The notes beneath the pieces were generated by a model. It saw only the letters and a program-made list of their open reading frames with translations. It was not told the origin of the DNA and made no database searches. 64,000 bases of DNA from NCBI RefSeq assembly GCF_004795015.1, contig NZ_SSBI01000036.1:1-64000 (forward strand), read 5' to 3'. The translations under genes and the position numbers were made by a program. Of this stretch, positions 57,513 through 64,000 are shown in pieces (within the stretch, counting starts at the first letter, position 1; each line of letters opens with the position of its first letter). Source of the DNA: Streptomyces sp. A1277 (GTDB lineage: Bacteria; Actinomycetota; Actinomycetes; Streptomycetales; Streptomycetaceae).

Positions 57513-58298
57513 GTGATTCAGATGGCCAAGCGCATAGACGTCAGCGGACTGTCGGCCCACTACGGCAGCCACAAGGCGATCGACGACATCTCCATGACCG
57601 TGGAGCCCCGCTCGGTGACCGCCTTCATCGGCCCCTCCGGCTGCGGCAAGTCCACCTTCCTGCGCACCCTGAACCGGATGCACGAGGTCACCCCCGGCGG
57701 CCGCGTCGAGGGCAAGGTGCTGCTGGACGACGAGAACCTGTACGGGACCGACGTCGACCCGGTCACCGTGCGCCGCACGGTCGGCATGGTCTTCCAGCGC
57801 CCGAACCCGTTCCCCACCATGTCGATCTTCGACAACGTCGCGGCGGGCCTGCGGCTCAACGGCTCGCACCGCAAGAGCGCCCTCAACGACATCGTGGAGA
57901 AGTCGCTGCGCGGCGCGAACCTGTGGAACGAGGTCAAGGACCGGCTGAACAAGCCCGGCTCCGGCCTCTCCGGCGGTCAGCAGCAGCGCCTGTGCATCGC
58001 CCGCGCCATCGCGGTCGAGCCCGACGTCCTGCTGATGGACGAGCCCTGCTCCGCGCTCGACCCGATCTCCACCCTCGCCATCGAGGACCTGGTCGGGGAG
58101 CTGAAGGAGCGGTTCACGATCGTCATCGTGACGCACAACATGCAGCAGGCGGCCCGCGTCTCGGACCGGACGGCGTTCTTCAACCTGGCGGCGGTCGGCA
58201 AACCCGGCAAGCTCATCGAGATCGACGAGACGGAACGCATCTTCTCCAACCCGTCGGTCCAGGCCACGGAGGACTACATCTCCGGCCGCTTCGGCTGA
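57513..58298 (+). CDS. pstB: phosphate ABC transporter ATP-binding protein PstB
   Basis: A 261-aa ATPase powering phosphate import. Walker A GPSGCGKSTFLRTLNRM, Q-loop MVFQRPNPFPTMSIF, signature LSGGQQQRLCIARAIA, Walker B VLLMDEPCSALDPIS, H-loop VTHNMQQAARVSD. The GTG at 57513 has GGAAAG 5 nt upstream; the ATG at 57522 (258 aa, the more common PstB length) is the alternative. It ends the pstSCAB operon, closed by a strong hairpin. Confidence 0.96.
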   Translation: MIQMAKRIDVSGLSAHYGSHKAIDDISMTVEPRSVTAFIGPSGCGKSTFLRTLNRMHEVTPGGRVEGKVLLDDENLYGTDVDPVTVRRTVGMVFQRPNPFPTMSIFDNVAAGLRLNGSHRKSALNDIVEKSLRGANLWNEVKDRLNKPGSGLSGGQQQRLCIARAIAVEPDVLLMDEPCSALDPISTLAIEDLVGELKERFTIVIVTHNMQQAARVSDRTAFFNLAAVGKPGKLIEIDETERIFSNPSVQATEDYISGRFG

Positions 58299-58361
58299 AC
58301 CCGGACCAACCCCCCTGGACGGCCTTGAGGTGCTGCATGGCGGTGCCACCACAAGGCGAAA

Positions 58362-58401
58362 GGGTCCGCCCCGCACTCCGTGAGGAGCGCGGGGCGGACC
58401 C
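58362..58401 (+). terminator. terminator of the pst operon
   Basis: GGGTCCGCCCCGC (58362-58374) pairs perfectly with GCGGGGCGGACCC (58389-58401), with CTCC/GGAG extending the stem inward. It lies 63 bp past the pstB stop; no T-run. Confidence 0.85.
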
Positions 58402-58408
58402 ACGAACC

Positions 58409-58434
58409 AAGCCGGTCCGGCGATTGAGGACGAA
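58409..58434 (+). repeat. dispersed intergenic element, copy 3
   Basis: AAGCCGGTCCGGCGATTGAG followed by GACGAA, between the pst terminator and the convergent pit gene. Nearly the same as copy 1 (46585-46610); copy 2 at 53861-53884 differs at ATT/TTT. Confidence 0.8.
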
Positions 58435-58470
58435 GCGCCCGCCGGGTGCGCCCCGGCGTCATGTGCCCGG

Positions 58471-59469
58471 CTAGCCGAACATCAGGTAGACGATCCCGTA
58501 GCTCGCGGCGGCGACCAGCGCCGCCGCCGGCATCGTGATGAACCACCCGAGGATGATGTTCTTCGCGACGCCCCAGCGCACCGCGTTCACCCGCTTCGTG
58601 GCGCCCACACCCATGATCGCCGAGGTGATCACATGCGTGGTCGAGATCGGCGCGTGGAACAGGAACGCCGAGCCGAACATGATCGACGCGCCCGTCGTCT
58701 CGGCGGCGAAGCCCTGCGGCGGGTCCAGCTCGATGATCTTCCGGCCGAGCGTACGCATGATGCGCCAGCCGCCCGCGTACGTGCCCAGCGACAGCATCAG
58801 CGCGCAGACCAGCTTCACCCAGACCGGGATCGGGTCGCTCGGGGACTCCACATCGGCGATGACCAGGGCCATCACCACGATGCCCATCGTCTTCTGAGCG
58901 TCCTGGAGACCGTGCCCGAGCGCCATGCCTGCGGCCGAGACCGTCTGCGCGATGCGGAAGCCGCGTTTGGCCTTGTGCGGGTTGGACTTCCGGAACATCC
59001 ACATGATGGCGACCATCACCAGATAACCGACCACCAGGCCGATCACCGGCGAGATGAACATCGGGATGACGACCTTGTCGAGCACCCCGTCCCAGTGCAC
59101 CAGCGTCCCGCCGGCCAGCGCCGCGCCGACCATGCCGCCGAACAGGGCGTGCGAGGACGACGAGGGCAGCCCGAAGTACCAGGTGACGAGGTTCCAGATG
59201 ACCGCGCCGACGAGCGCGGCGAAGAGGATGCCCATCCCCTTGTGGCCCTCGGGCGTCGCGATCAGGCCCTCGCTGACGGTCTTGGCGACCCCGCTGCCCA
59301 GGAACGCGCCGGCGAGGTTCATCACCGCCGCCATCGCCAGGGCCGCACGCGGGGTCAGCGCCCGGGTGGAGACCGACGTCGCGATGGCGTTCGCCGAGTC
59401 GTGGAAGCCGTTGGTGTACGTGAAGCCGAGCGCGACACCGATGGTCACGATCAGTACGAAGGTGTCCAC
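58471..59469 (-). CDS. pit: low-affinity inorganic phosphate transporter
   Basis: A 332-aa PiT-family transporter that imports metal-phosphate with protons. The family signature appears twice: GFTYTNGFHDSANAIATSVS near the N terminus, and the C-terminal repeat GSAFLFHAPISTTHVITSAI. About 9-10 membrane helices. The GTG start is 6 bp from the stop of the DUF47 gene, so they form an operon, the standard pairing. It is convergent with the pst operon. Confidence 0.95.
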   Translation of the reverse strand: MDTFVLIVTIGVALGFTYTNGFHDSANAIATSVSTRALTPRAALAMAAVMNLAGAFLGSGVAKTVSEGLIATPEGHKGMGILFAALVGAVIWNLVTWYFGLPSSSSHALFGGMVGAALAGGTLVHWDGVLDKVVIPMFISPVIGLVVGYLVMVAIMWMFRKSNPHKAKRGFRIAQTVSAAGMALGHGLQDAQKTMGIVVMALVIADVESPSDPIPVWVKLVCALMLSLGTYAGGWRIMRTLGRKIIELDPPQGFAAETTGASIMFGSAFLFHAPISTTHVITSAIMGVGATKRVNAVRWGVAKNIILGWFITMPAAALVAAASYGIVYLMFG

Positions 59470-59474
59470 GTGGT

Positions 59475-60095
59475 TCAGGACTCCTTGACCGCGATGGTCT
59501 CCACCGTGTTCGCGACGTGCTCGAACGCGTCGGCAGCCTCTTCCAGCACATCCACGATCTGCTTCAGCTTCAGCACCTCTATGGCGTCGTACTTGCCGTT
59601 GAAGAGGTGGGCGAGCAGCTTGCGGTGGATCTGGTCGGCCTGGTTCTCCAGACGGTTGACCTCGATCCAGTACTCGGTGAGGTTGTCCATGGTGCGCAGA
59701 CCCGGCATGGCCTCGGCGGTGAGTTCGGCCGCCCGCGCCAGCACCTCGATCTGCTGCTCCACACCCTTGGGAAGCTCCTCGATCTGGTACAGCACGACCA
59801 GGTCGACGGCCTCCTCCATGAAGTCCATGATGTCGTCCAGCTGCGAGGCGAGGTTGTAAATGTCCTCGCGGTCGAACGGCGTAATGAAGGAGGAGTTCAG
59901 CTGGTGGAAGATCGCGTGGGTCGCATCGTCCCCCGCGTGCTCCGCTGCCCGCATACGCTCCGCGATCTCGACTCGGGAGGCAGAATCCGCCCCGAGCAGT
60001 TCCATCAGGAGTTTCGAGCCCGTGACGATGTTGTCCGCGGATGCGGAGAACATGTCGTAGAAGCTCGTCTCCCTGGGGGTCAGACGAAAGCGCAC
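59475..60095 (-). CDS. DUF47 PhoU-like accessory protein of Pit
   Basis: A 206-aa helical protein of the DUF47/Pit-accessory family, related to PhoU. It starts FRLTPRETSFYDMFSASADN, contains the metal-binding type EHAGDDATHAIFHQLNSSF and FDREDIYNLASQLDDIMDFM, and ends with the second repeat VNRLENQADQIHRKLLAHLF. It lies directly upstream of pit and probably modulates it. The GTG at 60095 is the only good start. Confidence 0.93.
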   Translation of the reverse strand: MRFRLTPRETSFYDMFSASADNIVTGSKLLMELLGADSASRVEIAERMRAAEHAGDDATHAIFHQLNSSFITPFDREDIYNLASQLDDIMDFMEEAVDLVVLYQIEELPKGVEQQIEVLARAAELTAEAMPGLRTMDNLTEYWIEVNRLENQADQIHRKLLAHLFNGKYDAIEVLKLKQIVDVLEEAADAFEHVANTVETIAVKES

Positions 60096-60240
60096 GTGGG
60101 GTCCTCGGGGTGCTTTGGATTCGGTCAGGCTGATGCTAGGCGCATCATCCGGCCACGGCTAACCGGCATTCTTCAGTGTCGCGCATCAGGCACAGTGATC
60201 AGCACGGGGCCCCGGTCACGTTTCAGCTGAATTCGTTAGG

Positions 60241-60261
60241 ATATACCCACCAGGGGTATAT
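60241..60261 (+). promoter_or_regulatory. CsoR operator-like palindrome
   Basis: ATATACCC (60241-60248) and GGGTATAT (60254-60261) are exact reverse complements with ACCAG between. This matches the copper-repressor operator type (TACCC...GGGTA) known for CsoR in Streptomyces lividans. It lies 35 bp upstream of csoR, consistent with autoregulation. Confidence 0.85.
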
Positions 60262-60295
60262 AAACGGCAGGGTAAAGGGAAAACGGGAGGCAGCA

Positions 60296-60691
60296 ATGAC
60301 GACCACCGAGGCCACGGGGACACACCCCTCACCGGACGCGGCGTCCGGCACCGACCCGGCGGAGACCACGGCCCCCGCGGAAGCGATCGTGACCGACCAC
60401 GACCGGGGAATACACGGGTACCACCACCAGAAGGCCGAGCACCTCAAACGCCTGCGCCGCATCGAGGGCCAGATCCGCGGCCTCCAGCGCATGGTCGACG
60501 AGGACGTCTACTGCATCGACATACTCACCCAGGTCTCGGCGTCCACCAAGGCGCTCCAGTCCTTCGCGCTCCAGCTCCTGGAGGAGCACCTGCGCCACTG
60601 CGTGGCCGACGCGGCCGTCAAGGGCGGCGACGAGGTCGACGCGAAGGTCGAAGAGGCCACCAAGGCCATCGCCCGCCTGCTGCGCACCTGA
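60296..60691 (+). CDS. csoR: copper-sensing repressor CsoR
   Basis: CsoR releases DNA when it binds Cu(I) through two Cys and one His. The 131-aa product has an N-terminal disordered Thr/Ala/Glu extension (about 45 residues), then HHQKAEHLKRLRRIEGQIRG, the first Cys in MVDEDVYCIDILTQV, and HLRHCVADAA with His and the second Cys (x-C-H-C ligand set). The ATG at 60296 has GGGAGG upstream; an earlier frame start is not conserved. No copper ATPase lies beside it, so its regulon is elsewhere. Confidence 0.95.
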   Translation: MTTTEATGTHPSPDAASGTDPAETTAPAEAIVTDHDRGIHGYHHQKAEHLKRLRRIEGQIRGLQRMVDEDVYCIDILTQVSASTKALQSFALQLLEEHLRHCVADAAVKGGDEVDAKVEEATKAIARLLRT

Positions 60692-60725
60692 TCCCGGACC
60701 GCCCCCGCCGCTGCGAAAAGGCCCG

Positions 60726-60929
60726 TCAGCCCCGGTGCTCGCCCTGCCGGGGGACGGTGGTGCGGTCGGTGCTCACCTTCACATCGAGCACCTCGTCGAT
60801 ACGGTCCGCACTGAGCCGTTCCCCGATCGCCGCCGAGGCCGCGATCATCAGTTCCCCGCACAGCTCGATCTCGGCGAGCGCCACATGGTCGGATACGGTC
60901 GGGGCGCTGAGCGTCACCACGTCACTCAC
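60726..60929 (-). CDS. 67-aa conserved hypothetical protein
   Basis: A small protein: MSDVVTLSAPTVSDHVALAE, then IELCGELMIAASAAIGERLS, ADRIDEVLDVKVSTDRTTVP. It has one Cys and an Asp/Glu-rich amphipathic helix. The GTG start has GAGAGG just upstream. I recall closely similar small proteins in other streptomycetes, often near sigma or anti-sigma functions, but no family is assigned. It is convergent with csoR (34 bp). Confidence 0.65.
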   Translation of the reverse strand: MSDVVTLSAPTVSDHVALAEIELCGELMIAASAAIGERLSADRIDEVLDVKVSTDRTTVPRQGEHRG

Positions 60930-61068
60930 CTCTCACTGCCGTCACCGGCTTCCTAGGGTAGAGAGCCCGATACGCGCCGCGCATGGCACGGACGGACCAT
61001 TTCGATGCCACCGGATGGCTAGGCCCTTTCGTTTGGATCATGTCGCCGCAGGGCCCGTGGGGCCCACC

Positions 61069-61929
61069 TCACGCGCGCCCCTGTCCGATCTCCCCGGTGT
61101 AGATGTCCCGCTCGTCCGGCAGCCGTACGGTGACCGGCACGCCGAACCCGTACAGCAGCGTCGTCGAGACGACCTCCATCACCGGGCCGCCCTCGTTGGC
61201 GAAGCTGAAGCGGTGGCGCACCTTGCGCAGGCGCCCCTGCTCGTCCAGATACGCGTCGAACGGCACCGCGCCCGTGCGGAACCCTTGCGCCGCCGCCGCC
61301 AGCGCCGCCCGCGAGGGGGCGGCCGCCAGCCGTGCGGCCCGGCCGATGTCGGCGGTCCCCCGGTAGTGCCGTACGGTCACCCCGGCCAGATCCGTCTCGC
61401 CGACGTACGTCACGGCCCCCGCGCCGCGCAGCAGTTCGGCGGCGGCCATCGGGTCGGTCACTCCGCCGGTGACCAGATTGCCGTCCTCCAGCGCCGTCGT
61501 GTCGATCCGCACCCACTTGTCCTCGGGCACTCCGGCGCCCCGGTTCATCATGTAGAGGGCGCCCGGGGCCAGCAGCTCCGTGATGGGCCGGTGCTCCTCC
61601 CCGCCCGCCGCGTCGGGCGGCAGCACGACCTTGAGCCGGCCGGACCCGGCGCGGAAGTCGTACGCCCCCGTGCCCCTGATCGTGACCCGGGTGCCGCCGG
61701 CCGCCGTCTCCATCGACGTACTCACCTCGGCGCTCGCGACGCCGTCCCCGGCAAGGACCGCCGCCGCCCGCCGCACCACCTCGACGGCCCCGCCCCGGGC
61801 GTCGGCGGCGGAGGTGGCACGGTCCCCGCCGCCCCCGGCGCACCCGGCGGCCGCCGCCATCACGCCCATCACGGCGAGGGCACGCACAGCGCGCGCCCCG
61901 CCTCCGGACCTGTGCTGCTGCACCACCAT
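61069..61929 (-). CDS. LppX/LprAFG-like lipoprotein
   Basis: A 286-aa exported lipoprotein. The signal peptide has VVQQHRSGGGARAVRALAVM leading to a lipobox (AAAGC, Cys about 32). The rest resembles LprG/LppX lipid carriers: a beta-rich half-barrel with VEVVRRAAAVLAGDGVASAE, YDFRAGSGRLKVVLPP, and the C-terminal LRKVRHRFSFANEGGPVMEV. These proteins shuttle lipids or lipoglycans across the periplasm in mycobacteria. ATG 61929 is preferred; frames extending upstream are not conserved. Confidence 0.85.
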   Translation of the reverse strand: MVVQQHRSGGGARAVRALAVMGVMAAAAGCAGGGGDRATSAADARGGAVEVVRRAAAVLAGDGVASAEVSTSMETAAGGTRVTIRGTGAYDFRAGSGRLKVVLPPDAAGGEEHRPITELLAPGALYMMNRGAGVPEDKWVRIDTTALEDGNLVTGGVTDPMAAAELLRGAGAVTYVGETDLAGVTVRHYRGTADIGRAARLAAAPSRAALAAAAQGFRTGAVPFDAYLDEQGRLRKVRHRFSFANEGGPVMEVVSTTLLYGFGVPVTVRLPDERDIYTGEIGQGRA

Positions 61930-62109
61930 CGCCTGCCAACCCTCAACGACATACCGCTCGCCCGAGGCCCTACCCGCCTCGCATAACGACGGCCCCTGCC
62001 GCATGTAACGTCTTCGGCCCCGATTGGCGCCACATGGTGGGCCTCGCGGCCCGTTCCCCCGCCCATACACCCCTCCCGGCCGGCCCGCCCCGCCCAGTAC
62101 CGTGTTCGC

Positions 62110-62283
62110 GTGTACGACCAGCACACCGCCGAGACCCCTCGCGACCGGCCCGCCCATGAGCCCACCACCGTCGAACGCGGCTCGTTCTGCACCGCCCGCT
62201 GCGCCTGCGGCTGGTCGGGCCCGGCCCGCCGGTCCCGCGACCGGGCCCGCGCGGACGCCGAGGAACACCGCACCACGGCCTGA
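62110..62283 (+). CDS. 57-aa Cys/Arg-rich small protein
   Basis: A short gene (GTG start) encoding VYDQHTAETPRDRPAHEPTT and then SFCTARCACGWSGPARRSRD. It has three cysteines in CxxxCxC and a basic tail of Arg/Ala/Glu helices (RARADAEEHRTTA). Similar small proteins with an FCxxRCxCGW motif occur in streptomycetes, possibly zinc-binding. It lies between the LppX-like gene (opposite strand) and the flavoprotein gene. Confidence 0.6.
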   Translation: MYDQHTAETPRDRPAHEPTTVERGSFCTARCACGWSGPARRSRDRARADAEEHRTTA

Positions 62284-62323
62284 GTACCGGCCCTCCCTTC
62301 CTCTCCCCCACTCCGGAGGTCCG

Positions 62324-63913
62324 ATGTCCCAGCCGAACCGGCGCACCCTCCTCGCCGCGGGCGCCGCCGCCGTCCTCACCGGCGCCACCGCCACCGCGTG
62401 CAACTCCACCGACCCGGCGGGGGACGCCGCCGGCCCCACACCGGCCTCCCCGACCACCTCCTCGCCCTCCTCACCCACCAAGTCCGCTTCCTCCGCACCG
62501 GCGGACTGGTCCGCGCTGGCCAAAAGCCTGGAGGGATCGCTGATCCGGCCGGACGACACGGCGTACCCGACCGCCCGTCAGCTCTACAACACCCGCTTCG
62601 ACGACCAGAAACCGGCCGCCGTCGCGTACGTCAGGCACGAGGACGACGTCCGCGAGTGCCTGGCCTTCGCCCGCCGCACCTCCGTACCCGTCGCGATCCG
62701 CAGCGGCGGCCACTCGTACGCGGGCTGGTCGAGCGGCGACGGGCGCCTGGTCGTTGACGTCTCGTCACTCTCCCGCGTCGAGCGGGACGGCACGACCGGC
62801 GCGGGCGCCAAGCTCCTCGACGTCTACCAGGGGCTCGCCACGCACGGCCTCACCATCCCCGGCGGCTCCTGCCCCACCGTCGGCATCTCCGGCCTGACCC
62901 TCGGCGGCGGCCATGGCGTCGCCGCCCGCGCCTACGGCCTGACCTGCGACAACCTCACCTCCGCGACGCTCGTCACCGCCGACGGCTCCACGGTCACCGC
63001 CGACGCCAAACGCCACCCGGACCTCTTCTGGGCGCTGCGCGGCGCGGGCAACGGCAACTTCGGCGTCGTCACCGAACTCCGCTTCCGCACCCGGCCCGCC
63101 CCGCAGACCGTCACCGCGTACATGTCCTGGCCGTGGTCGCGCGCCCGCGCCGTCGTGACGGCCTGGCAGGAGTGGGGCCCCGACCAGCCGGACGAGATCT
63201 GGTCCGCCGCGCACCTCGCGGCCGGCCCGGGCGGCATCAACCCGACGGTCTCGGTCTCGGCCTTCAGCCTCGGTACGTACGAGGACCTGCAGAACGCCGT
63301 CGACCGCCTCGCCGACCGCATCGGCGCCTCCGCCACCTCGGTCTCGCTGCGCCGCCGCAGCTACCAGGAGGCGATGCTCGTGTACGCGGGCTGCTCGGGC
63401 ATCACCGACGCGCAGTGCCACCTCCCGGGCACCACGCCCGGCCGCACCACGCAGGGCACCCTCCAGCGCGAGACGTACGCGGCGGCCTCCGACTTCTACG
63501 ACCGCTCCCTGCCCCCGGACGGCGTCTCGGCCCTGCTCACGGCGACCGAGGCGTTCACCCGCCTCGACGCGAGCCGGGGCGGCGGCGGCTCGGTCGCGCT
63601 GACCGCGCTGGGCGGGGCCGTGAACCGGGTCGACCCGCAGGCCACGGCGTTCGTCCACCGCCGCTCCCGGGTGCTCGCCCAGTACATCGGCGCCTGGCGC
63701 CCCGGCACGGCGGGCACCGCCCAGCAGAACTGGCTGAAAGACACCCACGCGGCGATGCGCCCGTACGCCTCCGGCGCGGCGTACCAGAACTACACGGACC
63801 CGTCCCTGACCGACTGGCGCCAGGCGTACTACGGCACGGCGACGACGCGCTTGGCGCAGGTGAAGAAGCAGTACGACCCGGAGGGGCTGTTCACGTACCC
63901 GCAGGGGGTGTGA
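62324..63913 (+). CDS. Tat-exported FAD-linked oxidase (BBE type)
   Basis: A 529-aa secreted flavoprotein. The twin-arginine signal (PNRRTLLAAGAAAVLTGATA) ends in a lipobox (TAC), so it is a Tat lipoprotein. The FAD domain has VPVAIRSGGHSYAGWSSGDG (His for covalent FAD), ISGLTLGGGHGVAARAYGLT with Cys in GLTCDNL (second covalent link), and the C-terminal BBE motif YQNYTDPSLTDWRQAYYG. Such oxidases act on sugars, alcohols or alkaloid-like substrates; the target is unknown. The ATG has CGGAGG upstream. Confidence 0.92.
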   Translation: MSQPNRRTLLAAGAAAVLTGATATACNSTDPAGDAAGPTPASPTTSSPSSPTKSASSAPADWSALAKSLEGSLIRPDDTAYPTARQLYNTRFDDQKPAAVAYVRHEDDVRECLAFARRTSVPVAIRSGGHSYAGWSSGDGRLVVDVSSLSRVERDGTTGAGAKLLDVYQGLATHGLTIPGGSCPTVGISGLTLGGGHGVAARAYGLTCDNLTSATLVTADGSTVTADAKRHPDLFWALRGAGNGNFGVVTELRFRTRPAPQTVTAYMSWPWSRARAVVTAWQEWGPDQPDEIWSAAHLAAGPGGINPTVSVSAFSLGTYEDLQNAVDRLADRIGASATSVSLRRRSYQEAMLVYAGCSGITDAQCHLPGTTPGRTTQGTLQRETYAAASDFYDRSLPPDGVSALLTATEAFTRLDASRGGGGSVALTALGGAVNRVDPQATAFVHRRSRVLAQYIGAWRPGTAGTAQQNWLKDTHAAMRPYASGAAYQNYTDPSLTDWRQAYYGTATTRLAQVKKQYDPEGLFTYPQGV

Positions 63914-63957
63914 GGGGCGGAGGCGGCCCGGGAGAGCGGGGGCGCGCCGGACACGCG

Positions 63958-63990
63958 GGTGCCCCGGCGCCGAAACGGCGCCGGGGCACC
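63958..63990 (+). terminator. terminator of the FAD oxidase gene
   Basis: GGTGCCCCGGCGCC (63958-63971) and GGCGCCGGGGCACC (63977-63990) form a perfect 14-bp stem with a GAAAC loop, 45 bp past the stop codon. Confidence 0.85.
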
Positions 63991-64000
63991 ACACGAAGCC

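Noticed and set aside
1..64000. CRISPR arrays
   Set aside because: The tandem repeats seen are contiguous or have no unique spacers of about 30-35 bp, so none is a CRISPR array.
1..64000. tRNA or rRNA genes
   Set aside because: No cloverleaf or rRNA sequence was recognised by eye; a tRNAscan run would settle the tRNA question.

Overview
The window is about 72% G+C, codon third positions are G/C-rich, GTG starts are common, and mycothiol genes (mshA, mshD), GlnR, CarD, the anti-sigma factor RsiG and Nur are all present. This points to a Streptomyces chromosome. From memory, the gene order (ispF-ispD-carD, phoP-phoR/phoU, gpmA, mshA, nur, glnR, mshD, ppk-pst-pit) matches the core-genome region around these loci in Streptomyces coelicolor. 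Most of the window is therefore conserved core chromosome, with one small accessory patch at about 9.4-11.35 kb.

Layout. 0-2.4 kb: two MEP isoprenoid genes (ispF, ispD) and carD, all on the minus strand. 3-7 kb: a secreted lipoprotein, the phosphate-sensing pair phoP/phoR, divergent phoU with PHO boxes between them, and an unlisted 49-aa cysteine-rich peptide. 7-9.4 kb: an MFS exporter and phosphoglycerate mutase. 9.4-11.35 kb: a tyrosine-integrase relic, a protein that looks like a trypsin fold without its catalytic residues, and a toxin-antitoxin-like gene pair. 11.35-21 kb: envelope and housekeeping genes (lipoprotein, phosphotransferase, YbjN, mshA, methyltransferase, NlpC/P60 hydrolase, receiver-PP2C phosphatase, DUF2516, HbhA-like protein, XRE regulator). 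21-25.3 kb: a TetX-like flavin monooxygenase divergent from a TetR regulator, a second TetR regulator with an odd tail, and an Eis-like acetyltransferase. 25.3-36 kb: asparaginase, RsiG, dtd, YgfZ, Nur, a nitrobindin-like protein, a three-gene operon of related membrane proteins, DsrE, DUF3099, and a sulfurtransferase operon with its own leader peptide. 36-44.4 kb: a Gln-rich membrane protein with a MoaD-like partner, a hydrolase, glnR with a tiny coupled upstream ORF, a LacI regulator, and an HtrA-type protease next to a two-component system. 44.4-50 kb: secreted 5'-nucleotidase, mshD, and a GntR-controlled ABC exporter. 50-60 kb: the phosphate block ppk-CHAD-NUDIX, pstSCAB and convergent DUF47-pit. 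60-64 kb: csoR with its operator, two small proteins, an LppX-like lipoprotein and a Tat-exported flavoprotein oxidase.

How the genes work together. Phosphate control is the dominant theme. PhoR/PhoP and PhoU sit near one end; their likely targets pstSCAB, ppk and probably glnR sit toward the other. In-phase 11-bp PHO repeats are readable in front of phoR/phoU and pstS, and weaker ones precede ppk and glnR. Secreted 5'-nucleotidase, high-affinity Pst, low-affinity Pit/DUF47 and the polyphosphate enzymes together make a phosphate scavenging, uptake and storage set. A second theme is redox and metal balance: mycothiol genes, Nur (nickel), CsoR (copper), sulfurtransferase and DsrE.

No single clearly new large system was found. 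The best leads are small: the Cys8 peptide beside phoU, the 9.4-11.35 kb accessory patch with its apparent pseudoprotease, the three-paralogue membrane operon, the leader-peptide and uORF arrangements upstream of the sulfurtransferase and glnR, and two perfect 28-bp palindromes at regulator promoters.
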